From assembly GCA_049287025.1 (NCBI GenBank), contig JBAQFA010000066.1, positions 1 to 40,757 of the forward strand: 40,757 nt of DNA, read 5' to 3'. Of this stretch, positions 1 to 8,501 are shown piece by piece. Each line of letters starts with the position of its first letter. Position 1 is the stretch's first letter. The DNA is from UBA11710 sp049287025. Lineage in GTDB: Bacteria; Patescibacteriota; Patescibacteriia; Magasanikbacterales; UBA922. The translations under genes and the position numbers were made by a program. The notes beneath the pieces are model-generated. The model made no database searches. It was given only the letters and a program-made list of their open reading frames with translations, and was not told where the DNA came from.

Positions 1-2
1 TT

Positions 3-266
3 ATTGCGGAGCTGATTAAACTAGCAATTTCTAGAAAACGTGAATATTTGGCCGATGCTTCTGGCGCGCTTTTGACTCGCTACCCCGAAGGTCTAGCCAA
101 AGCTCTAGAAAAAATTTCTCAATCAAATACACCCCTAGAACACGCTAGCTCGGCTACGGCTCACTTGTTTATTTCCAACCCTTTCAAATCCAAAAGTTTT
201 TCCTCATTGTTTTCGACACACCCTCCGATAGAAGAACGGATCAAACAGTTGAGAGGGATGGCTTAA
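3..266 (+). CDS. htpX: M48 family (HtpX-like) membrane zinc metalloprotease, C-terminal fragment
   Basis: This is the 3' end of a gene that begins before the window; the reading frame is open from base 3 to the TAA at 264-266. About 87 residues are visible. The segment SRKREYLADASGALL contains the E-x-x-x-D element that supplies the third zinc ligand in M48 proteases, and the tail THPPIEERIKQL is the usual HtpX ending. Family knowledge: HtpX is an inner-membrane protease that degrades misfolded membrane proteins. The HExxH motif and the membrane helices would lie upstream and cannot be checked. The family call is firm; the choice of HtpX over another M48 member is likely but not proven. Confidence 0.85.
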   Translation: MAELIKLAISRKREYLADASGALLTRYPEGLAKALEKISQSNTPLEHASSATAHLFISNPFKSKSFSSLFSTHPPIEERIKQLRGMA

Positions 267-399
267 AAATTTTTAATTATAAATTTTAAAACAATTTACA
301 ATTTCAAATTTTAAAAAAATATCTTATTTAAAAAATCGCCTGCGAGCCTTGAAAAGTGAAAAATTTAAATTCGTGCTGGAAATATAAATAAGTATAAAG

Positions 400-497
400 C
401 TCTCCCCCTACAAGGGGGAGTTGGAGGGGGTCGTTATTCAAAATAAATGTTTCTTTAATTTAAGACCCCTCCCCACCCTCCCCTTATAGGGGAGGAG
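400..497. repeat. Imperfect long inverted repeat with nested hairpins
   Basis: Two GC-rich arms, 400-432 and 464-497, are imperfect reverse complements separated by 31 AT-rich bases. Each arm is itself a hairpin (CTCCCCCTACAAGGGGGAG on the left, CCTCCCCTTATAGGGGAGG on the right). The rest of the 267-516 gap has no gene. The same hairpin style recurs at 22052-22075. It may be a small non-autonomous palindromic repeat; it may also end the protease transcript, although no good T-tract follows. Confidence 0.6.
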
Positions 498-516
498 TTA
501 AAAAAACAAAAACAAC

Positions 517-1173
517 ATGACCAAAAATAAATATTGTCTTATCTTCGACATGGACGGCGTAGTCTGCGACAGTATTCCCTTTCACAAACAAGCTTGGAAA
601 GAATTCATGTCGCGCCATGGTATAAAATATTCAGAAAAATTTTTTGATAAACATATTAATGGACAGACCAATGATGAAATTTTTGCGCGTCTGTTTAAAC
701 ATAATCTAAATAACGCTGAAAAACAAAAATTGATTGAACAAAAAGAAACCATTTATCGCCGGCTTTACAAACCACACATCAAACCATTACCTGGTTTAAT
801 AAAATTTTTAAAAGAACAAACCAAAAATAAAGTGAAAATTGCCCTCGCTACGGCTGGCCCAGAAAAAAATGTTAATTTTGTTTTGACCAAAACTAAGACT
901 AAAAAATATTTTACTGCTATAGTAGATGACAAGGGTGTAAAAAAAGGTAAACCTGATCCAGAAATATTTTTAAAAGCAGCCAAAAAATTAAAAACCAAAC
1001 CAACTGATTGCATTGTGTTTGAAGACGCTATTACAGGTGTAGAAGCGGGTAAACGCGCAGGTATGAAAGTCGTAGGAATCTTAACAAATTATTCCAAAAA
1101 ACAATTATGCAAGGCTGATGCTTTTGCTAAGGATTTTACAAATATAAATAAAATAATTAATTCATTAATTTAA
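517..1173 (+). CDS. HAD-superfamily hydrolase, beta-phosphoglucomutase-like
   Basis: A 218-residue HAD phosphatase of subfamily IA. Motif I is FDMDGVVCDS near residue 10, with the nucleophile and acid/base aspartates of the DxD signature. A helical cap follows (about residues 18-85). Motif II is in LATAGP, motif III is the lysine of KKGKPDPEIF, and motif IV is VFEDAITGVEAGKRAG. Length and layout fit beta-phosphoglucomutase-like or phosphoglycolate phosphatase-like enzymes that act on small sugar phosphates; the substrate cannot be read from the sequence. No good Shine-Dalgarno lies in front of the ATG. A small membrane protein gene follows after 6 bp, so the two are probably cotranscribed. 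Confidence 0.9.
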   Translation: MTKNKYCLIFDMDGVVCDSIPFHKQAWKEFMSRHGIKYSEKFFDKHINGQTNDEIFARLFKHNLNNAEKQKLIEQKETIYRRLYKPHIKPLPGLIKFLKEQTKNKVKIALATAGPEKNVNFVLTKTKTKKYFTAIVDDKGVKKGKPDPEIFLKAAKKLKTKPTDCIVFEDAITGVEAGKRAGMKVVGILTNYSKKQLCKADAFAKDFTNINKIINSLI

Positions 1174-1179
1174 AAAACT

Positions 1180-1422
1180 ATGGACGAAATTATGCCCATT
1201 GTTAAAGGATTAACTTCAATCATTATCCTTCTCATCATCTGGTCAGCCATTTGGAAAGGTATTGCCATGTGGAAAGCCGCGCGCAATAATCATTTAGGCT
1301 GGTTTATTGCCTTTATGATTATTAATACCTTGGGAATTTTAGAATTAATCTATATTTACGTTATTAGTAAAAGACAAAATGACGGCCTAGTTCAACCACC
1401 TGCGCCACCAGTACAGATGTAA
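1180..1422 (+). CDS. DUF5652 family small membrane protein
   Basis: An 80-residue protein with two predicted membrane helices (about residues 9-26 and 41-62) joined by a short basic segment, WKGIAMWKAARNNHLGWF. This Trp/Lys-rich linker followed by a second helix containing NTLGILELIYI is the hallmark of DUF5652 proteins, which are frequent in Patescibacteria and have no known function. The C-terminus is a Pro-rich cytoplasmic or extracellular tail. It starts 6 bp after the HAD gene and is followed directly by a strong terminator, so it ends that transcript. Confidence 0.75.
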   Translation: MDEIMPIVKGLTSIIILLIIWSAIWKGIAMWKAARNNHLGWFIAFMIINTLGILELIYIYVISKRQNDGLVQPPAPPVQM

Positions 1423-1426
1423 AGAT

Positions 1427-1468
1427 AAATAAAATAACCTCGCTTTTAAAAGCGAGGTTATTTTATTT
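1427..1468. terminator. Bidirectional rho-independent terminator
   Basis: A near-perfect palindrome (arms 1427-1447 and 1448-1468) with core CCTCGC/GCGAGG and A/T-rich flanks on both sides, so it can act in both directions. It lies between the DUF5652 gene on plus and the converging minus-strand gene ending at 1597. Confidence 0.85.
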
Positions 1469-1596
1469 TAATATTATTCAATTGTAGCATTTTTATTTTC
1501 TAAAAAAATTTTTAGAGAATGTATAGGACATAATTCTTTGTCACTAAAACCAGTAGATAAACCTTTGGGGATAAACTTCTCACCACCTAAATAAAA

Positions 1597-1830
1597 CTAA
1601 CATCTAACTACACCTGTGCCTTTGTTAACACCAATTATTTTTACTTCCACTTCTTTATCATTAATAACATAGACAATTTTATTATGACTTTCAACTGCAC
1701 CCTTATCAGACACCACACAACCATACTGTTCTAAAATCGAAGAATAGGATGCCCTGTCAGCGGCATTACGCCCCCATTCAGATAGCGACTCACGAGTACC
1801 TCTCCTTATTTGAGATGAAAAAGATGACAT
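1597..1830 (-). CDS. Small unknown protein, last of a three-gene set behind phosphomannomutase
   Basis: A 77-residue protein of no family I recognise, with no signal peptide or membrane helix. The C-terminal half reads KIVYVINDKEVEVKIIGV, a predicted beta-hairpin. The 109-residue protein just upstream has the same word arrangement (FVVYVLNDKGEREK then VVKIKILNV), so the two look like divergent paralogues sharing a C-terminal module. The start ATG lies 3 bp after the upstream stop, with no clear ribosome binding site, which suggests translational coupling. Confidence 0.6.
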   Translation of the reverse strand: MSSFSSQIRRGTRESLSEWGRNAADRASYSSILEQYGCVVSDKGAVESHNKIVYVINDKEVEVKIIGVNKGTGVVRC

Positions 1831-1833
1831 ATT

Positions 1834-2163
1834 TTATTTTTCTAAACTATTTATTAAACGATTAACCGAAATTTGCTTTTTTTGATGATTAACCGAATTT
1901 TCAACTATACAAATTCTAGATAAATTAACATTGAGAATTTTAATCTTTACCACTTTTTTCTCTCGTTCACCCTTATCATTCAAAACATAAACAACAAAAT
2001 CAAGAAGTGGTAACCCAGCTATGGTCCACTGCTTATTTTCAATAAAACCACCTTCAATCAAAACGGAAATTAAGAACATCTCGCCTTTGTCCAATTCTTT
2101 TTCATTACCTTTATGATCTGCCTCTGATAAATTTAATCGTGATATTTTTCTTTCTACTGACAT
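1834..2163 (-). CDS. Small unknown protein with NDK beta module
   Basis: A 109-residue soluble protein without a recognised domain. The N-terminal third is charged (KISRLNLSEADHKGNEKE). The middle, MFLISVLIEGGFIE, could be a strand-turn-helix. The C-terminal part carries VVYVLNDKGEREKK and VVKIKILNVN, which match the neighbour at 1597-1830. The gap to the upstream gene is 20 bp and to the downstream gene 3 bp, so it belongs to the same transcript as the phosphomannomutase. Function unknown. Confidence 0.6.
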   Translation of the reverse strand: MSVERKISRLNLSEADHKGNEKELDKGEMFLISVLIEGGFIENKQWTIAGLPLLDFVVYVLNDKGEREKKVVKIKILNVNLSRICIVENSVNHQKKQISVNRLINSLEK

Positions 2164-2183
2164 ATTTGTCTATAATTTTTAAT

Positions 2184-2603
2184 CTATTTTCTTCTTAAAC
2201 CCATTGCTGATACCATATTTCGAATAAAATTGTGATGTTCTTTTGGCTTTTTGGACGCAACATAGCGCCATTTGCAAAGTCCATTTTTAGGATCAATTTC
2301 CTCAATCTTAATCTCTCGAAAAATTCCAAAATCACCTTCAACCTCTAAAGGTGGATGCGCTTTTACTTTACCGTCTTTTTCCATCTCAATACCAAATCTT
2401 GGCTCCAATTCTTTAATCAATTCTTGTGCGTCAACATCATCTACTTCTGCGGCCTTGGCATAATCTTCTCTTATCCCGTCAACAGCAGAAAAAACCGTTT
2501 TTGATTCCACAGCATCAACCATTCTTTCGCGTTGGTCACGATTAAAACGTCCTGGTTCACCGCCATTTTTCATTTTCCCAGATCCTCTTTTACTTTCTAT
2601 CAT
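2184..2603 (-). CDS. Small unknown charged protein
   Basis: A 139-residue soluble, strongly charged protein with no recognised family. The ATG at 2603 is one base after the phosphomannomutase stop codon, so the two are translationally coupled. An in-frame ATG at 2573 has a better upstream purine tract (AGAGG) and could be the real start. The C-terminal part, REIKIEEIDPKNGLCKW, resembles the KI-x-x-[VI]-[DN] stretch of the next two proteins, though more weakly. The end (KPKEHHNFIRNMVSAMGLRRK) is basic and might bind nucleic acid; that is only a guess. Confidence 0.6.
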   Translation of the reverse strand: MIESKRGSGKMKNGGEPGRFNRDQRERMVDAVESKTVFSAVDGIREDYAKAAEVDDVDAQELIKELEPRFGIEMEKDGKVKAHPPLEVEGDFGIFREIKIEEIDPKNGLCKWRYVASKKPKEHHNFIRNMVSAMGLRRK

Positions 2604-2604
2604 A

Positions 2605-3960
2605 TTATTCCAAAATTATTTTTTTAATTTCTTCCAATTTTTCCTCCATCAACTCTTTTGTTTTAGCTTCTAGATTAAGACGCAAAACTGGATCATTGGC
2701 TGAGGGACGAACATTAAAATGCCAATCATCAAATTCAAAACTCATACCATCTTGATAAAAAATTTCTTTAGCATCAAAATATTTTTCTTTAATTTTTTCC
2801 ATTGTCTCTGCAGTACTCTCAACTTTATAATTGCTTTCTCCGGAAATATAATACTCACCCAAATCCTTAATTAATTGCGATAAAGTCTTACCAGTTTTGG
2901 AAATCATTTCCATAATCATCAAGGCAGGTACAAATCCATTTTCCATATAAGCATTTTTGATAAAATAAAAATGCCCGCTCACTTCCCCGCCAAAAATTGC
3001 TTTAGTTTCTTGCATCCGTTTTTTGATGTAAGTATGACCCACTCTTTCTATATATCCTTTTCCACCAAGTTTATTTAACCAGTCTCTTACTACCCAGCTG
3101 GCTCGCAAATCATAGACGACACCAGTGCCAGGATTTTTTTCCAAAAAATTAATAGAGAGTAAAGCTACAATGTAATCACAATTGATAAAATCTCCATTTT
3201 CATCCAAAAAATAAACTCGATCACAATCAGCATCCCAAGCTACACCCAAATCTGGTTTTATTTCTTTTGTCTTTGCCACCCAGTCAATTCTATTTTTTTC
3301 TTCAAAAGGATTGGCTTGATGATTAGGAAAAGTTCCATCTGGTTCAAAACACAACCTGGTAATATCCAAACCCATATCAACAAAAACCTTATCAGCCACC
3401 ACACCACCCATGCCATTACCAGCATCCATCACCACTTTAAGTGGCTTAATAGCTTGAACATCAACAAAACTTTTAGAAAAATTTACAAAATCATTCCAAA
3501 CATCTTTTTGTTCTACCGTGCCTTTTTTGTCTGTTTCTATGAAATTTCCAGACTGAGCAATGACTTCTAATTCTTCCATGCCAACACCTTTACCAATTGG
3601 CGTTAGCATTCCTTCTTGATTCAAACGTAAAAATTTAACCCCATTAAACTCTTTTGGCATGTGTGAAGCTGTGACCATGAGCCCACCTTCAAATTTATAA
3701 TACCACGTGGCAAAATACAAAACATCGGTTGATACCATGCCAATATCTACCACATCTATACCACTATCAACTAAACCACGAATGATTTCATCTTTTAAAA
3801 CCGGCGAAGAACTTCGACAATCATAACCTACTACAACTTTTTTCGGTTGAGCATATTTTGCATAAGCTTTAGCTATAATATAGCCTGCTTCAGCGGTTAA
3901 ATTAATCCCAAATTCCCCTCTAATATCGTAATTCCTAAACAAACTTGTGTCTATGTTCAT
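2605..3960 (-). CDS. manB: Phosphomannomutase/phosphoglucomutase
   Basis: A 451-residue alpha-D-phosphohexomutase that interconverts hexose 1- and 6-phosphates for surface polysaccharide or nucleotide-sugar supply. Visible are the N-terminal FRNYDIRGEFG, the phosphoserine loop TASHMPKEFNG, the metal-binding loop DADCDR, the sugar-specificity loop GGEVSGHF and the C-terminal phosphate-binding loop RPSANDPVLRLN. All four domains are complete. The frame stays open upstream to 4101, but MNIDTSLFRNYD is the normal family start, and the upstream extension is hydrophobic, low in complexity and overlaps the promoter and start of a plus-strand gene, so I place the start at 3960. It heads a unit with three small unknown genes. 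Confidence 0.93.
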   Translation of the reverse strand: MNIDTSLFRNYDIRGEFGINLTAEAGYIIAKAYAKYAQPKKVVVGYDCRSSSPVLKDEIIRGLVDSGIDVVDIGMVSTDVLYFATWYYKFEGGLMVTASHMPKEFNGVKFLRLNQEGMLTPIGKGVGMEELEVIAQSGNFIETDKKGTVEQKDVWNDFVNFSKSFVDVQAIKPLKVVMDAGNGMGGVVADKVFVDMGLDITRLCFEPDGTFPNHQANPFEEKNRIDWVAKTKEIKPDLGVAWDADCDRVYFLDENGDFINCDYIVALLSINFLEKNPGTGVVYDLRASWVVRDWLNKLGGKGYIERVGHTYIKKRMQETKAIFGGEVSGHFYFIKNAYMENGFVPALMIMEMISKTGKTLSQLIKDLGEYYISGESNYKVESTAETMEKIKEKYFDAKEIFYQDGMSFEFDDWHFNVRPSANDPVLRLNLEAKTKELMEEKLEEIKKIILE

Positions 3961-3976
3961 AATATTTATAAATACT

Positions 3977-4005
3977 TTGTCTAAATAGTAAAAATAGTAT
4001 ATAAT
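3977..4005 (+). promoter_or_regulatory. Predicted sigma70 promoter for the four-helix-bundle gene
   Basis: TTGTCT (3977-3982), a 17-bp spacer and a consensus TATAAT (4000-4005). The predicted start near 4012 leaves a leader of about 47 nt before the ATG at 4059. It overlaps the region upstream of the divergent phosphomannomutase gene. Confidence 0.6.
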
Positions 4006-4058
4006 ATAGGCATCATAAAAGCAAGAAAGCATAAAATCAAAAAACCAAAATAAATGGT

Positions 4059-4412
4059 ATGTTTGATTATCAAAGAGAGTTAAAATTAAAGATGAATACA
4101 CTGGTTCATGAAGTTTACAGACTGACTAAAAATTTTCCTAAAAATGAAATTTATGGACTGGTTTCACAGTTAAATAGAGCATCATTGTCAATTATTTTAA
4201 ATTATGTAGAAGGTTATGCCAGAATATCAAAAGGCAATAGGTTAAATTTCTTAGAAATATCTTACGGTTCCTTGAAAGAAACACAATATTTACTGCATTT
4301 TATCTGTATTGAAAAATTTATCAATTCCAAAGATTACAAAACAATGTCTAAATTAGCTGATGAAATAGGCGCGATGTTATGGACGGAAATTAACAACCTA
4401 TCAAAAAAATAA
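4059..4412 (+). CDS. Four-helix bundle protein (S23 / 23S rRNA intervening-sequence family)
   Basis: A 117-residue all-helical protein. The pattern FDYQREL, then VYRLTKNFPKNEIYGLVSQL, then NRASLSIILNYVEGYAR, is the signature of the four-helix bundle proteins first seen in 23S rRNA intervening sequences (TIGR02436). Stand-alone copies are common in Patescibacteria and Cyanobacteria; they form pentamers, and their role is unknown. The usual SIxxNIAEG core appears here as SIILNYVEG. It has its own promoter and sits alone between the phosphomannomutase and clpC genes, with no rRNA nearby. Confidence 0.88.
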   Translation: MFDYQRELKLKMNTLVHEVYRLTKNFPKNEIYGLVSQLNRASLSIILNYVEGYARISKGNRLNFLEISYGSLKETQYLLHFICIEKFINSKDYKTMSKLADEIGAMLWTEINNLSKK

Positions 4413-4460
4413 AAATTAAATTGCTTTTTTGTTTTCTTGATTTATTGATTTTTTGTTTTT

Positions 4461-7010
4461 ATGAATCCCGAACAACTTTTAGAACGATTTTCTACTCATC
4501 TCCGCACGGTGGTCGCCAAAGCTATGGCGCTCGCCACTTCCCTTTCTCATGACAAGGTTACACCAGCTCATTTGTTTGTAGTTTTATTGGAAGAAACCGG
4601 CTCCATCGCCAATGAAATTTTGAGCAAACTTAATATCAAGTCTGATTTTATTTACAAAATTTTGGATAACAAGCCAGAACTAGTAAATCAAAATATAAAA
4701 ATCCAAACAGCCACTCTGCCAGAATTGAACATAATGAGCAAAAAAATCTTAGAAAAGTCCATGCTCTTAGCTTATGAAAGAAACCATACCCATATTGGCA
4801 CTGAGCACTTACTCTTGGGTATGATCTATAGCACAGATAAAGATATAAAAGATATTTTGCATAATTTTAAAATTAATATTTCTGATATTGAAGAAGAAAT
4901 AGAAAACATTCTCCAAAGCACTTCCAAATTCCCTGATATTGATGACGTGTCCAATATGATGGATCAAATAGAGGGTATGGTCGGTGGAGACAATCTCCCC
5001 CCTATGCCATTATCTCCTCCACCAATGAACCAGATTGAACAAAACCAAACTAGTCGACCAAAAATGAAAAGACCAAATATAACTGCTTTGGATTTATTTA
5101 CTAATAATCTGACCAATCCAAACAATCAAAAAAATATTGATCCTGTCATTGGTCGCGAAAGAGAAATTGAACGGGTAATAAATATTTTGGCCAGACGCAC
5201 AAAAAATAATCCTGTGCTAATTGGTGAACCAGGTGTAGGTAAGACTGCCATTGTTGAAGGCCTAGCAAGAAGAATTACTGAGGGTGATGTACCCGACGTT
5301 TTAAAACGCAAAAAAATTCTTTCCCTTGATCTCACTTTAATGCTGGCTGGTACAATCTATCGTGGAGAATTTGAAGCTAGACTAAAACAAGTGATTGACG
5401 AAGTGACAAAATCACCTGACTGTATTTTATTTATTGATGAATTGCACAACATAATTGGCGCTGGCTCTAGTCAGGGCGCCATGGATGCGGCCAATATTTT
5501 GAAACCCGCTCTAGCTCGCGGTAGTCTACGCTGTATTGGCGCGACTACGATTGATGAATACAAAAAACATGTTAGTCATGACCCAGCCTTAGAAAGACGT
5601 TTTCAAGCCATTAATGTAGAAGAGCCAAGCAAAGAAGAAACGGAACAAATTTTACAAGGCATAAAAAAATATTATGAAAATTTTCACAATGTAAAAATTA
5701 CTGATGAAGCTATTACGACAGCTGTAGAATTAAGTACCAAATATATTCATGATAATTTCTTACCTGATAAAGCGATCGATTTACTGGATGAAGCTTCGGC
5801 CGCCATAAAAGTAAAAAACAAATTATCCAATAATGAAATTAAACGAGAAAAATTATTAGATGAAATTGATCATTATAACACTCAAAAAGAAGAGTCTATT
5901 AGAACAGAAAAATTTGATGATGCCATGACCTGGAAAAAACGTCTGGAAGGGGTTAATAAAAAATTACAATCTTTGGACAAAATTATTAGTAAAGCTAAAC
6001 AACCGATAAGGAAAAAAGTTATGGGCACTGATGTGGCCAAAATTTTGGAAACCAAACTTAATATCCAAGCCAATATCTTATTACAAAACGAATGGGATGA
6101 ACTAGCCACCCTACCAGATAGATTAAAACAAAGTATCATTGGCCAAGATGAAGCTGTAAATAAAATCGTCAAATCATTAAAGCAATCATACTTGGGATTA
6201 AAAGACAGTAAAAAACCTTTGGCTTCATTTGCTTTCATTGGCCCCAGTGGCGTGGGCAAAACTGAAATGGCCAAAATTTTGGCCAAAGAACTTTATCACG
6301 ATGACAAAGCTTTGATAAAACTAGACATGAGTGAATTTTCAGAACAACACAGTACATCAAAACTACTTGGCTCCCCGGCCGGTTATATCGGTCACAAAGA
6401 ACGCAATCACTTTACTGATGAAATTAGAAAACGTCCCTATTGTGTAGTTTTGTTTGACGAAGTTGACAAAGCTCATGCTGATGTAGCCAAACTTTTGTTA
6501 CAAATTTTGGACGAAGGTGAACTAACTGACAGCGCTGGCAAAAAAACTCACTTCCACCATGCGGTGATTATTCTCACCACTAATTTAGGCGCGGAATTAT
6601 TCAAAACTACTGGTATTGGTTTTGGTAAAGTTGAAGCTGATAGTAAAGACCGAGATAAATCTATAGTAAATAAATTAAAAGAAGACCTCTCCCCGGCTTT
6701 GATTAACCGTTTGGACAATGTAGTGATTTTTAATCCCCTGACTGAGGCTGATATAAAAAATATTGTGGCCAAAAATTTAAAATTAATTAATGAGAAACTA
6801 CAAACCAATAATAAATTATCTATCAAAGCGACTAACCAAATCTTATTAGACTTGAGTCAGGACAGTTTTAATGTAGAAGAAGGTGCGAGACAAGTAGAAA
6901 GAATCCTGCAAAACATTATCCAAGAAGCCGTGATTGAAATCCTCAAGAAACCACCAGCTAAACAAAATTATTCTCTAGTAAAGAAAGCGGGGAAATACGA
7001 ATTAGTCTAA
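4461..7010 (+). CDS. clpC: ATP-dependent Clp protease ATP-binding subunit ClpC
   Basis: An 849-residue AAA+ unfoldase. The N-terminal double Clp repeat covers about residues 5-150. A Pro/Met-rich linker (about 170-205) leads to AAA domain 1, with Walker A GEPGVGKT at 255-262 and Walker B FIDELHN. A short middle region around residues 450-495 resembles the ClpC M/UVR segment. AAA domain 2 has Walker A GPSGVGKT at 594-601 and LFDEVDKAH. The IGF tripeptide at about 719-721, in the loop after TTNLGAELFK, matches the ClpP-docking tripeptide of ClpC/ClpA, which ClpB lacks; this argues for a protease partner encoded elsewhere. It is the first gene of a six-gene run to 13262. Confidence 0.93.
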   Translation: MNPEQLLERFSTHLRTVVAKAMALATSLSHDKVTPAHLFVVLLEETGSIANEILSKLNIKSDFIYKILDNKPELVNQNIKIQTATLPELNIMSKKILEKSMLLAYERNHTHIGTEHLLLGMIYSTDKDIKDILHNFKINISDIEEEIENILQSTSKFPDIDDVSNMMDQIEGMVGGDNLPPMPLSPPPMNQIEQNQTSRPKMKRPNITALDLFTNNLTNPNNQKNIDPVIGREREIERVINILARRTKNNPVLIGEPGVGKTAIVEGLARRITEGDVPDVLKRKKILSLDLTLMLAGTIYRGEFEARLKQVIDEVTKSPDCILFIDELHNIIGAGSSQGAMDAANILKPALARGSLRCIGATTIDEYKKHVSHDPALERRFQAINVEEPSKEETEQILQGIKKYYENFHNVKITDEAITTAVELSTKYIHDNFLPDKAIDLLDEASAAIKVKNKLSNNEIKREKLLDEIDHYNTQKEESIRTEKFDDAMTWKKRLEGVNKKLQSLDKIISKAKQPIRKKVMGTDVAKILETKLNIQANILLQNEWDELATLPDRLKQSIIGQDEAVNKIVKSLKQSYLGLKDSKKPLASFAFIGPSGVGKTEMAKILAKELYHDDKALIKLDMSEFSEQHSTSKLLGSPAGYIGHKERNHFTDEIRKRPYCVVLFDEVDKAHADVAKLLLQILDEGELTDSAGKKTHFHHAVIILTTNLGAELFKTTGIGFGKVEADSKDRDKSIVNKLKEDLSPALINRLDNVVIFNPLTEADIKNIVAKNLKLINEKLQTNNKLSIKATNQILLDLSQDSFNVEEGARQVERILQNIIQEAVIEILKKPPAKQNYSLVKKAGKYELV

Positions 7011-7019
7011 ATATTTTTT

Positions 7020-7328
7020 ATGTCAGATGTTTTTGAACAGCAATGGGCCACAGCTCTAAAGAAAACTCAACAAAAAACTAAGATTCCAGTTTCCACTAGA
7101 AAACAAATTGTCTTAGAAAAAATTTCTGCTTTAAAAGATAAATTAAAAACCGAGCTGGATACCCCAACTGGAAATCTAAAAATTATTTGTGAAAAAATGA
7201 TTGCCCAAAGAACCAAGCTGTGTGCTTTACAAATCGCTGAAAATAATACGAATGAAAAATCTTTTTTAAAATCCTGGGCCAAAGATTGTATTTTTTTAAA
7301 CACTTTAACTGAAAACAATGTTAGCTGA
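7020..7328 (+). CDS. Unknown small soluble protein downstream of clpC
   Basis: A 102-residue protein, mostly helical and Lys/Gln-rich at the N-terminus, with no signal peptide or membrane helix. It starts 9 bp after clpC and its end overlaps the next gene by 11 bp, so it is clearly part of the operon. The segment IICEKMIAQRTKLCALQ is a likely amphipathic helix. No family recognised. It could be a cytoplasmic partner of ClpC or of the membrane protein that follows. Confidence 0.6.
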   Translation: MSDVFEQQWATALKKTQQKTKIPVSTRKQIVLEKISALKDKLKTELDTPTGNLKIICEKMIAQRTKLCALQIAENNTNEKSFLKSWAKDCIFLNTLTENNVS

Positions 7329-8481
7329 AAACATCCAAGACGAACTTGAAGACAGTCTAGGACAAGCCATCGAGGAAGAAACTGATGGTCAAGTTGAACT
7401 TGACCAAGAAGCAATATTTGACAGCCTCAATGATGCAATTGATTCCCTAAACAAAACAAAAGAAGCAGTGAAAGACGATTTGAAAAATAAATTTAGAAAA
7501 AATAAAATTGATAATATTGGTCAAGACAGTCCAGATGACTTAGATGACGAAATGGTACCAAACAACGTAATCCCATTTCCAAAACAACCCGATACAAAAA
7601 CAATTCCTGATATTGAAATAGAAGTAGATGAAAATGATCCAAAACAAACAACAGCACCTACCAATCAAGAAAAAAATAAGGACGGAAATAGTGGACTCCA
7701 ACGTGGAGTCACACCTGATGGTACAGAATTTTCTAAAGGTAATATACCTAAAATTGGCGAAAATGCACGAAATGAAAGAAATAAAAAAATGAGACAAAGG
7801 TCTAATGGACAACCACAAAATGATAGGCCAAATGAACAAGGACTGAATGGTCAAAATCCAGATAATGGTGATTCAAATTACACACCCACTACCAATGATC
7901 CCCGCTCAAACCCTAATACAGACAACCAGGCAGATGATGATAAAAAACAAACCCAACCAGATCAAGGTCTAAACAATCCAAACCAAAATAAAGTTTTCAA
8001 CAGAGACAAAAAAGGCAAATCAAATCAAAATTTTAATCGCGTACGATATAAAGAAGAAATAAAAAAACTTGACACACAGATTAAAACACAGAACAGATTG
8101 TTACTACCACTAAAGAAAAAAATCAAAGAAACTGAAAAAGAATTGGGTGAAGACAAACAAAAAATTAGTCGGTTGGAAAAAAAAATACGTATTTTAAAAT
8201 TAATAAGGATAATATCATTCATTTTATTTTTCTTAGCTGTCACAGTTATCATTGGAATAACAGCTAAAGAAATACAGACGGAACTAGAACGTGTAAAGGA
8301 AACACTTCTAAATGAATATGTAAAACCACTGGAAGAAAAATTAAATAAGTTTAAAAAATCAGAAAAGGAAATAACACAAAAACTAAACACACTAACAAAT
8401 CAAAGAAGAAACTTAATAAGTCAAGGGAGAACAAATAATCAAGATAACCAAAATTCACAACCACTTCAAAAAGCAGCTTAA
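7318..8481 (+). CDS. Unknown membrane protein with long low-complexity arm and coiled coils
   Basis: A 387-residue protein in four parts: an acidic N-terminus (about 1-80), a low-complexity Asn/Gln/Asp/Pro-rich region (about 85-235), a Lys/Glu heptad-like stretch (about 240-290), one membrane helix (about 292-316, IISFILFFLAVTVIIGI) and a second coiled-coil segment to about 365 with an Asn/Gln tail. There is no signal peptide. Coiled coils on both sides of a single membrane helix suggest a scaffold that spans the membrane. The start overlaps the previous gene by 11 bp. Function unknown. Confidence 0.65.
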   Translation: MLAENIQDELEDSLGQAIEEETDGQVELDQEAIFDSLNDAIDSLNKTKEAVKDDLKNKFRKNKIDNIGQDSPDDLDDEMVPNNVIPFPKQPDTKTIPDIEIEVDENDPKQTTAPTNQEKNKDGNSGLQRGVTPDGTEFSKGNIPKIGENARNERNKKMRQRSNGQPQNDRPNEQGLNGQNPDNGDSNYTPTTNDPRSNPNTDNQADDDKKQTQPDQGLNNPNQNKVFNRDKKGKSNQNFNRVRYKEEIKKLDTQIKTQNRLLLPLKKKIKETEKELGEDKQKISRLEKKIRILKLIRIISFILFFLAVTVIIGITAKEIQTELERVKETLLNEYVKPLEEKLNKFKKSEKEITQKLNTLTNQRRNLISQGRTNNQDNQNSQPLQKAA

Positions 8482-8501
8482 TAAAATAAAACCTAACTTA
8501 T

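Noticed and set aside
3961..4101. N-terminal extension of phosphomannomutase by 47 residues
   Set aside because: The extension is hydrophobic and low in complexity, overlaps the plus-strand promoter and start of another gene, and the family begins at MNIDTSLFRNYD.
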